DNA from: Lentisphaeria bacterium UBA7640
GTDB lineage: Bacteria; Verrucomicrobiota; Lentisphaeria; Victivallales; Victivallaceae
Length of the DNA stretch: 10,297 bases
Direction: 5' to 3'
Assembly: GCA_002483765.1 (NCBI GenBank)
Contig: DLIO01000091.1
Location: 1-10,297, forward strand
Program-made: the position numbers and the translations under genes
The notes under the pieces: generated by a model
Told to the model about the DNA's origin: nothing
Database searches by the model: none
The model's input: only the letters and a program-made list of their open reading frames with translations
Part shown: positions 1 to 5,996 of the stretch, piece by piece
Layout of the letters: every line of letters begins with the position of its first letter
Numbering within the stretch: position 1 is the first letter of the stretch

Positions 1-15
1 TAAATACTTTTGAAA

Positions 16-1977
16 TTACCTCTCCTGATTAATTTTCGCTACTTGGGGCAGTTTTAACGCCTCAAGAAAATAGGCCAAGTCACTTAAATCTAATGGCGGA
101 CTTGGAAGCTTGTGAAGACGATCAAGTCCAGTCAACAATGCGGAGAAACCACCAGGAATAAAATTCAAATAATGACGCTTACCTTGAGTCAATGCCAGAA
201 AACCGTATGCGCCTAAAGCTTGCAAGCTGCGCTGAAGGCCAGAAACAATCATCATCTCTTCAAGATCGACACTATCAAGTGTCATTTTCAACGAAATCTG
301 TTCACGGAAATAGTGCTCCAGCTTCATTCGCAACTCCAGCGGCAATGCCGTGTATGGATCATTCAAAAGCGACATAATGTCGTAACCAAGCGATCCAAAA
401 CGCGCGCCTTGAAAATCAACAAAGCAAATTCGCCCGTCATGCAACAATAAATTTTGCGACTGAAAATCACGATGAATTAACACCTTGGGATAAGTCGCGG
501 TCAAAATTGCCAAAGAATCAAACGTAGCGTTAAACTGGCTACGCTCTTCGCTCGAAACTCCGCAGTATGCGCCAAGAAAATTATCACAAAAATACGCGCT
601 CTCCCAACGCAAGTAGCTTTTATCAAAAGTTCGCAATATTGGTGCTGAACGCTGGCGAAATAGATCCAAACCGCGCACCTGAAAATCTATTAACTCATCA
701 ATCGCCATGCGATAAAGGCGTTCAGTCTCTGGAGCCTGCACTCCGTTACGCTGCACTAACTCATATAGCGTTTCATTGCCAAGGTCTTCAACTAAAATCG
801 TGTATTCATCGGCATTAAATGCTAGTATTTTCGGAGTCTGAAAATTATTTTCTGCTAGAAAGCGACCGATTATAACAAAACGGTCGTAATCTTGATCCAT
901 CCCATCAGAAATCATTAATATTACAGATTTACCATTCTGTTTGATGCGATAAAAACCTCTAACCGAGCCGCATTCAATCAGCGAACTAATAGAATATGGA
1001 GCGTTTTTAAAGCGTTCTAGAATTTTATAGCTTGCGAGTTGGCGATGATCGCGATGCAAACTAAAACCATTCGGCCCTAACAGTTCACCATTGTGGAAAC
1101 TATCAGGCGGTATCATGGTATCGTCGAGCAAAATACAGTTGGTCAGGGTAGAATTTGCACCGATAACGCAATTTTCACCGCCAACTACGAAACCGTTCAA
1201 GGTTGCATTTTCAACCCCTTGCGCTCCATTCTTAAACCAGACTGGGCGACATTCGGCCAATATTGGCAAATGAATTTTACCGGCGATCGCATCGGCGTGA
1301 GCACTAAAGTATTCTGGTAACGTCCCAAGATCGCGCCAGTAACAGTTTTCAATAACATGAGCGCGAACAGCATCCGGTATATCGCGCATCATATCCAGAA
1401 CCGCGCGAATAATAGAGAAATTCTCTGGAGTTTCAGGCAAATAGTCGAAGATTGTCCGCGAAACTATCATAACCCCACCATAGGTCAATAATCGACCGCC
1501 AGGATTGCGCCCCAACGAATCGAGAATATCGTGAATTTGGCCGTCAGCAGTAACCCGAACACGGTTTTCTGGGCCATCAAGCACAGCCATAGTTATTTTT
1601 GCGCCACTCGCGCGATGTTCTTCAATCATTGCGCTCAGATTAAAATCGGTCAAAATATCGGAGTTATGAATTAAAAACGAGCCGTGTTCAATCAATAATG
1701 ATTTGGCGTTGGCGACACCACCGCCAGTGCCAAGAATTTCTGATTCATGGAATAATTCGATAGAATCAGCTTCAGAAAAATGAGAAACCGCCGCAGTGAT
1801 TTGTTCTGATAAATAGTGAGTGTTAATGGCTATTTGGTCAATTCCGGCATTTTTCAGGTTTGCCGTAACAATTGCCAGCATTGGTGAGCCGAATAGCGGA
1901 ATCAACGGCTTAGGCATAATGTCGGTTAAAGGACGCAAACGCGCCCCAAATCCGGCTGCCAGAATAATAGCATTCAT
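16..1977 (-). CDS. Fused nucleotidyltransferase (MurU-like) and amino-sugar kinase (AmgK-like)
   Basis: This 653-residue protein joins two enzymes. Residues 1-230 are an NTP-transferase domain: LAAGFGARLRPLT (6-18) with PKP (22-24) is the nucleotide-binding loop, followed by LGTGGG (82-87), HNSD (104-107) and WRDLGT (214-219). Residues 240-305 look like a short hexapeptide-type beta-helix linker. Residues 320-650 are an aminoglycoside-phosphotransferase-fold kinase: catalytic HRDFQSQN (502-509) and metal-binding DFQ (521-523). The tail with LQRSLQALGAYGF resembles AmgK. In pseudomonads, separate AmgK and MurU proteins phosphorylate MurNAc at C1 and uridylylate it, returning it to peptidoglycan synthesis without GlcNAc-derived precursors. 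One fused chain doing both steps here is inference; another sugar is possible. GGAG lies 10 bases before the ATG. It is the last visible gene of the minus-strand operon after holA, 73 bp downstream of it. A purine-rich AGGAGAGG (19-26) overlaps the stop region, but no start codon follows before the window ends. Confidence 0.85.
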   Translation of the reverse strand: MNAIILAAGFGARLRPLTDIMPKPLIPLFGSPMLAIVTANLKNAGIDQIAINTHYLSEQITAAVSHFSEADSIELFHESEILGTGGGVANAKSLLIEHGSFLIHNSDILTDFNLSAMIEEHRASGAKITMAVLDGPENRVRVTADGQIHDILDSLGRNPGGRLLTYGGVMIVSRTIFDYLPETPENFSIIRAVLDMMRDIPDAVRAHVIENCYWRDLGTLPEYFSAHADAIAGKIHLPILAECRPVWFKNGAQGVENATLNGFVVGGENCVIGANSTLTNCILLDDTMIPPDSFHNGELLGPNGFSLHRDHRQLASYKILERFKNAPYSISSLIECGSVRGFYRIKQNGKSVILMISDGMDQDYDRFVIIGRFLAENNFQTPKILAFNADEYTILVEDLGNETLYELVQRNGVQAPETERLYRMAIDELIDFQVRGLDLFRQRSAPILRTFDKSYLRWESAYFCDNFLGAYCGVSSEERSQFNATFDSLAILTATYPKVLIHRDFQSQNLLLHDGRICFVDFQGARFGSLGYDIMSLLNDPYTALPLELRMKLEHYFREQISLKMTLDSVDLEEMMIVSGLQRSLQALGAYGFLALTQGKRHYLNFIPGGFSALLTGLDRLHKLPSPPLDLSDLAYFLEALKLPQVAKINQER

Positions 1978-1995
1978 TTCGATATAACTCCATGT

Positions 1996-2034
1996 TCTAA
2001 ATTCGCGCGCGCATAATGCGCGCGCGAATTGAGA
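1996..2034. repeat. CG-alternating palindromic element, copy 1
   Basis: A near-perfect inverted repeat in the holA-to-fusion gap. The inner 13-bp arms are perfect: left 2000-2012 (AATTCGCGCGCGC), loop ATAAT (2013-2017), right 2018-2030. After one mismatch (1999/2031) the stem continues for three pairs (TCT 1996-1998 with AGA 2032-2034). The core is nearly identical to 8000-8040. No T-tract follows on either strand, so it is not a standard intrinsic terminator. In the operon mRNA it would fold as a strong hairpin upstream of the ribosome-binding site of the fusion gene. Confidence 0.9.
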
Positions 2035-2050
2035 GTCTTAATTTACAACT

Positions 2051-3175
2051 TTATTTTCGGACGGGGGCTTGACAAATTTCAATAACTAATTGTTCCAGTA
2101 CCAAACGCGGTTCACCAATGCCTGAAACTAATTGACGATTTGCCAACAGAATAGTTTCGAGTATCTTGCTCAGTTCAAAATCAGAAAATCTAAATGCATT
2201 TTCACATAATTTGAATGCTCGGTACGGATGCAGTCCTGCTAAATAATTACCCGGATAATCTTCTTTATTTATTGATTCGAAAAAATTACTACTAGCATAG
2301 CCCTTGACTCCGAGTTCTGCTGCAGCACAACGCACTTTGATGATCTCTTGAAAACTCCGTCCTGCGCTCGCGACCAACGACAGCTCCAACGATCCAGCTC
2401 CACGTTCCCCCCGCATCTGTTTAATCAGCGTGTCAATCAATTCCAATGCGCGTGCGGTATTGCGTTCAAGCAACGCTCCACCGAATTCGTAACTGAGTGC
2501 TTCCGAAGTTAAACTACAAATCGCACGGCAGTCATCTATGGTTATAACGTCGCGATCTCCAGTAAAACCATCTAATTTACCAATCTCATTCAAGAGTTTT
2601 CCAGTATCACTACCAACAGTGCTAATCAAATAGTCAATGACGCGAGAACCGATTTTTTTACCGATTTTTTCACAAGCCACATTGATGGCTGCGGCCTGGT
2701 TATCGCCGTAACCTTTTTTTGCTTTATCCTCAAGCCGTGTTTTTTTGAAAACCTCAGTCTTAGCACCAATCTTCTTACAGGTTTTAAAAAATGTTTTGCG
2801 CTGATCAATTCCAGGGCCATCAATTATCAGTACCACGTCCTCAGGCAAACCATTCTCTAAAAATTTCAGCAATTCTCCAGTGACAAGACCCAGCGGGCTT
2901 TCGGCGGCGACAGATTGCAGGCATTCAAAATAAGCAAAATGGCGCAACCAGATTTTTTTGTCGGCAGTCAAAAATGGCGGAGTGCGGAGCGAATCGAGTA
3001 GAGACGCTAGAATATCTTCAGCTTTAAAGTCTTTGGTTTCATCAGCATCGCCACTAATAATCTCCAATTCTGCAGATTGTTCAGGCTCGCAACGACAGAC
3101 TTCAGTCACTTTCTTACGCACTGCGCTTTTAATCATAAAATCATCGTCGCCGCTGATCAGGTAAAAAGCTCCCAT
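2051..3175 (-). CDS. holA: DNA polymerase III subunit delta
   Basis: A 374-residue protein, usual length for HolA, the clamp-loader subunit that opens the beta sliding clamp. The N-terminal AAA+-like domain starts with the family's typical opening (FYLISGDDDFMIKSAVRKKV, 4-23). VVLIIDGPGIDQRKTFFKTC (114-133) matches the region where delta proteins carry a hydrophobic strand and then a lysine/arginine-rich helix. GSDTGKLLNEIGKLDGF (188-204) is the domain II signature, and the protein ends in the helical collar domain (about 215-374). No Walker A motif is seen, as expected for delta. I chose the ATG at 3175, one base after the stop of the upstream peptidase gene. A TTG at 3184 would add three residues and overlap that gene by 8 bases. 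No good Shine-Dalgarno is visible, so translation is probably coupled to the peptidase. Identification rests on overall pattern; delta is poorly conserved. Confidence 0.85.
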   Translation of the reverse strand: MGAFYLISGDDDFMIKSAVRKKVTEVCRCEPEQSAELEIISGDADETKDFKAEDILASLLDSLRTPPFLTADKKIWLRHFAYFECLQSVAAESPLGLVTGELLKFLENGLPEDVVLIIDGPGIDQRKTFFKTCKKIGAKTEVFKKTRLEDKAKKGYGDNQAAAINVACEKIGKKIGSRVIDYLISTVGSDTGKLLNEIGKLDGFTGDRDVITIDDCRAICSLTSEALSYEFGGALLERNTARALELIDTLIKQMRGERGAGSLELSLVASAGRSFQEIIKVRCAAAELGVKGYASSNFFESINKEDYPGNYLAGLHPYRAFKLCENAFRFSDFELSKILETILLANRQLVSGIGEPRLVLEQLVIEICQAPVRK

Positions 3176-3176
3176 T

Positions 3177-4250
3177 TCAATCAATGCCTGGGATGAAACT
3201 CTCTTTACCAGTCATAGCCGCAATAGTTTCAGTTATAATGGCAATTGCGCCTTCAACATCGCGAAGATCGCAGACTTCAACTGGCGAGTGCATATAACGA
3301 TTAGGAACGCTGACCAACGCGGTCGCAACTCCGGAGCGTGACAGCTGAATTTGCGCCGTATCAGTACCACCACTGGCACGATGCGCGGCAGTTTCTTGAT
3401 ACTGTATTTTATTTTTATCCGCAACTTCTCGAATTATTCGACCTAATACAATATTGTTATCGGCACTACAGGTCAGTTTAGGGCCGCTACCTAGTTTGCT
3501 TTCGCCGAGCAATTTTTTCGGTACATCTGGAATGTCTGTGGCAAAACCGACGTCAACAGCGAATGCAACATTCGGCGCAATATCAAAACTGCTCGTGGTC
3601 GCACCACGTAAACCGAGTTCTTCCTGAACAGTTCCAACTGCATAAACGCCAACATTCAGTTTGCGTTTTGAAAGTTCACGTAAAACTTCAGCCACGACAA
3701 ACGCGCCGACTTTGTTATCCATCCCTTTCGACATAATGCGATTAGTACCCATGCGTCGGAAGTTACTGACAAACGCCACTGGATCACCAACACGGACTAA
3801 TTTTGCTGCTTCGTCACGATTTTCCGCACCAATATCAATCCAGAGATCGGACAGTTCTGGTGGGATTTCTCGCTCTTTAGCGGTGAGGAGATGAATCGGT
3901 TTTTTACCGATTACGCCACGAATTCGTTTTTTTGCGGTTAAAACTTCAACCTCAAGCCCGGGTACGGTTAATTTATCAATGCCGCCGTTAGGGCGAAAAT
4001 AGAGCAGTCCCTCTTCTGAAATATAAACCACTTGAAACCCGATTTCATCGTAATGTCCAGCCAACATGACCTTAAATTTCGCGTTGGGATTCAACACTCC
4101 GACCGTGTTACCCATAACATCGGTATATACTTTATCGGAAAAACCCGACAGGTATGAACGAAACACGCCGGCGGTTTCAGCTTCATATCCCGACGGTCCC
4201 GAGCACATCATCAAATCCTTCATAAACTTAAGGCTTTCTTTACTGATCAT
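3177..4250 (-). CDS. M42 family metallo-aminopeptidase (glutamyl aminopeptidase/FrvX-type)
   Basis: A 357-residue cytosolic peptidase of the M42 family, which forms dodecameric tetrahedral shells that trim peptides released by proteasomes and other proteases. All expected di-metal ligands are visible: H66 and D68 in AGHYDEIG (64-71), D178 in KGMDNKVGAF (175-184), E211 in the VQEELGLRGA segment (208-217, E210 the likely general base), D233 in AVDVG (231-235) and H321 in YMHSPVE (319-325). GGTDT (294-298) is also family-typical. There is no signal peptide. Some M42 members are annotated as endoglucanases (CelM), but this is historical and not supported here. GGAG sits about 9 bases before the ATG. 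It is the first gene of the transcript continuing through holA. Substrate preference cannot be read from sequence. Confidence 0.93.
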   Translation of the reverse strand: MISKESLKFMKDLMMCSGPSGYEAETAGVFRSYLSGFSDKVYTDVMGNTVGVLNPNAKFKVMLAGHYDEIGFQVVYISEEGLLYFRPNGGIDKLTVPGLEVEVLTAKKRIRGVIGKKPIHLLTAKEREIPPELSDLWIDIGAENRDEAAKLVRVGDPVAFVSNFRRMGTNRIMSKGMDNKVGAFVVAEVLRELSKRKLNVGVYAVGTVQEELGLRGATTSSFDIAPNVAFAVDVGFATDIPDVPKKLLGESKLGSGPKLTCSADNNIVLGRIIREVADKNKIQYQETAAHRASGGTDTAQIQLSRSGVATALVSVPNRYMHSPVEVCDLRDVEGAIAIITETIAAMTGKESFIPGID

Positions 4251-4283
4251 CTTTTAATCTCCATGTTAAATATTGGTAAATAG

Positions 4284-4313
4284 AGTATAGAAACATATCC
4301 GTTTAAACTGCAA
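4284..4313 (-). promoter_or_regulatory. Candidate promoter of the M42-holA operon
   Basis: Reading the minus strand, TTGCAG (4313-4308) and TATACT (4289-4284) are separated by 18 bases and resemble a sigma-70 promoter. Predicted transcription start is near 4277, about 27 bases before the peptidase ATG. The promoter lies in the 137-bp gap after the regulator gene, consistent with independent transcription. No experimental evidence. Confidence 0.45.
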
Positions 4314-4318
4314 CTTAT

Positions 4319-4332
4319 TTGATAAAAATCAA
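4319..4332. promoter_or_regulatory. FNR/CRP-type palindrome TTGAT-N4-ATCAA
   Basis: A perfect 14-bp inverted repeat, TTGATAAAAATCAA, identical in form to the E. coli FNR consensus. It lies 5 bases upstream of the candidate -35 box at 4308-4313. Its centre is about 48 bases upstream of the predicted start, not at the classical -41.5 class II position. Whether this organism has an FNR/CRP-family protein reading this motif is unknown. A chance match in AT-rich DNA is possible. Confidence 0.35.
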
Positions 4333-4387
4333 CCTTTGTGAATTGTTTTATTTCATAAATAAACAAACATCTTAAAAATAAAAAACC

Positions 4388-5392
4388 TCAAACAATACGG
4401 TGCGGAATAAAAATTTTGATTTCATCCTCAATTTCGCCACTAGTAAATATTTCAGCTAGCTTCTCCCCCATCGCCTGATAATTTTGCACCGCAGACAACA
4501 AGCTGACGCCAGTATTACGCAACGAATGTGGATTATCGAAGTCTGAATAAAAAATATCGCGATCTAGCTGAAGGTTGCGCTCTGCCGCCATTTTCAACAC
4601 TGCGCCAGTAAAAGCCAGCGTCGGCGATACCATAACAATCGGGCGGGCCACCTCAAACTCAACCCCCATCAAAGTTTCGAAAATATCCTGATACGAAGCA
4701 TCTTTAATTTCAATCATTCGATAAAAAACATTCGAGGCTGCGCAGGCATCAATAAACCCTTCACGCCTTTCATGATGCACATAACCACCGACATCAGGAT
4801 TAAGAAAAAATATCTGACTGTCGCTTCCGGCGCGTCGCAAATGCAATTCAGTCATCTGACGCACTGCTTCTCTGTGATTAGTAGAAATAAAATTCATTCC
4901 TTCGGGATAACGATTAATCACAATCACCTTCTCACGATATTTTTGTAGTTTTTTCAACATGCTGTCGCCGGGCATGCTGACTGCCACCAAGTCAAAACGA
5001 TCAATAAAATCGAGGTTTTTCGTGGCAGTTTCCATATCGATAAAATCCAGATCAAGGTCGGTACTGTGCACAAGCAACGGACGAAGCATCCCCTCCCGTT
5101 CAGATTCTTTTTTTACCGTACGCTTAATGTCACTGGTCACTAAAGCAGAGACGTAAGCCAACCGCAGTGGTGGGCGATTGCCGGTAACCACCGTTCCTCC
5201 ACGTTTAGAGGTAACCAATACTCCTTCAGCCACCAATTCTTTCAATGCATGGTTGACGGTAGTTCGCGTAACCTGAAATTCTTTAATCAACTGTTCACGA
5301 GTCGGAATACGTTCACCTGCGACATAACGACCGTTGCGAATGTCGTATAATAGTTGGTTTTTCACTTTCTCGTATTTTGGAATATATGCCAT
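4388..5392 (-). CDS. GntR-type regulator with LacI-like effector domain
   Basis: A 334-residue transcription factor. Residues 5-72 form a GntR winged helix-turn-helix: GERIPTREQLIKEFQVTRTT (26-45) then HALKELVAEGVL (48-59) and the wing KRGGTVV (63-69). Residues 76-334 resemble the periplasmic-binding-protein-like sensor of LacI/AraR proteins: VIVINRYP (156-163), FISTNHREAV (168-177), FFLNPD (195-200) and HHERREGFIDAC (206-217). Such chimeras, for example Bacillus AraR, repress sugar-use genes and release DNA on binding a sugar; the ligand here is unknown. The reading frame is open upstream to 5440. I placed the start at the ATG at 5392 because AAGGA lies 8-9 bases before it and the residues after it match the usual GntR N-terminus. 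It diverges from the lipoprotein/esterase pair across a 168-bp spacer and is therefore the obvious candidate regulator of that pair. Confidence 0.9.
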   Translation of the reverse strand: MAYIPKYEKVKNQLLYDIRNGRYVAGERIPTREQLIKEFQVTRTTVNHALKELVAEGVLVTSKRGGTVVTGNRPPLRLAYVSALVTSDIKRTVKKESEREGMLRPLLVHSTDLDLDFIDMETATKNLDFIDRFDLVAVSMPGDSMLKKLQKYREKVIVINRYPEGMNFISTNHREAVRQMTELHLRRAGSDSQIFFLNPDVGGYVHHERREGFIDACAASNVFYRMIEIKDASYQDIFETLMGVEFEVARPIVMVSPTLAFTGAVLKMAAERNLQLDRDIFYSDFDNPHSLRNTGVSLLSAVQNYQAMGEKLAEIFTSGEIEDEIKIFIPHRIV

Positions 5393-5419
5393 ATTTATTA
5401 TCCTTAGAATAAAACGATT

Positions 5420-5447
5420 ATTATGACACCAAAAAAGCAAAATACAA
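5420..5447 (-). promoter_or_regulatory. Weak candidate promoter of the regulator gene
   Basis: On the minus strand TTGTAT (5447-5442) and CATAAT (5425-5420) are 16 bases apart, and the predicted start falls about 20 bases before the regulator ATG. The -35 match is poor. Listed because no better pair is visible on this strand. Confidence 0.25.
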
Positions 5448-5452
5448 GATAT

Positions 5453-5462
5453 AAACCGGTTT
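5453..5462. promoter_or_regulatory. Palindrome AAACCGGTTT, possible operator
   Basis: A perfect 10-bp palindrome with a central CCGG in an otherwise A/T-rich divergent spacer. It lies just upstream of the weak regulator promoter and about 42 bases upstream of the lipoprotein -35 box. Its place between divergent genes, one of them a GntR/LacI-type regulator, makes it a plausible self-control and divergent-control site. A 10-bp palindrome alone is weak evidence. Confidence 0.25.
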
Positions 5463-5503
5463 TTTAAACTCTTTGAACTTTAATAATAGACATTTTTTAT
5501 TTA

Positions 5504-5531
5504 TTGCAAATGGTTCGGCGCTCGCTATATT
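5504..5531 (+). promoter_or_regulatory. Candidate promoter of the lipoprotein-esterase operon
   Basis: TTGCAA (5504-5509) and TATATT (5526-5531) are 16 bases apart, predicting a start near 5538. The leader would be about 23 bases before the lipoprotein ATG at 5561, which has AAGGA at 5549-5553. Position and leader length fit, but the boxes are imperfect. Confidence 0.4.
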
Positions 5532-5560
5532 AAGTTAATCCACAACAAAAGGAATCGATT

Positions 5561-5983
5561 ATGAAAAAATTATTATCGTTGCTTGCCATCGGAACCGCCG
5601 CAGTTATTCTACAAGGTTGCGCCACTGGAATGTCCACCAACCAATACACTGTCAATATTGGCGCCAGCCAAAACCAGGAACGTGTATTCAGAGTTTACAA
5701 CCGCAATGGCGAATACGTCCACATGGGAAAAACCCCGATGATGGTTACGCTTCGAGCTCAATCCGATAAGTTTTTCGCCAAAGAGATCTACAAAGTCAAG
5801 TTCGATGACGGCAAAGAACGTGAAATCACCGCAACCCTTTCACCTTGGTATTGGGGCAATTGCATCAATATCTTCGGCTTTGTCGTTGACGGATTCACTG
5901 GAAGTATGTGGGCGCTGCCCGATCGAGTTAATATTGACTTGCCAGAAGCTGGCGACCCCGACGCTCAGAAAATCAACCTTTAA
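5561..5983 (+). CDS. Small lipoprotein of unknown function
   Basis: A 140-residue predicted lipoprotein. The N-terminus MKKLLSLLAIGTAAVILQGC has two lysines, a hydrophobic core and a lipobox LQGC with Cys20 as the lipidation site. The mature part is about 120 residues. VFRVYNRNGEYVHMGKTPMM (42-61) resembles the short beta-sandwich PEGA type, in which a G-x-TP motif is common. Near the end, PWYWGN and then VVDGFTGSMWALP resemble a motif seen in small uncharacterised outer-membrane lipoproteins. No enzyme motif is visible. Its stop overlaps the ribosome-binding site of the esterase gene 13 bases downstream, so the two are almost certainly co-transcribed. It may anchor or accompany an envelope process connected to the esterase, but this is inference. 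The family assignment is tentative. Confidence 0.85.
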   Translation: MKKLLSLLAIGTAAVILQGCATGMSTNQYTVNIGASQNQERVFRVYNRNGEYVHMGKTPMMVTLRAQSDKFFAKEIYKVKFDDGKEREITATLSPWYWGNCINIFGFVVDGFTGSMWALPDRVNIDLPEAGDPDAQKINL

Positions 5984-5996
5984 AGGAATTTTGTCC

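Noticed and set aside
19..26. AGGAGAGG on the minus strand at the end of the fusion gene, looking like a ribosome-binding site for a next gene
   Set aside because: No start codon occurs at a suitable distance before the window ends, so no downstream gene can be claimed.
4347..4363. AT-only hairpin (TTTATTT, loop CAT, AAATAAA) after the regulator gene
   Set aside because: A stem of only A-T pairs with a 3-base loop is too weak to be called a terminator.
5393..5440. 16-residue N-terminal extension of the GntR regulator
   Set aside because: The ATG at 5392 has AAGGA at the right distance and begins the normal GntR N-terminus; the extension is leader sequence.
5805..5996. In-frame upstream extension of the esterase reading frame
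   Set aside because: It overlaps the lipoprotein gene in another frame. The ATG at 5997 has a good Shine-Dalgarno, and the extension lacks hydrolase-like residues.
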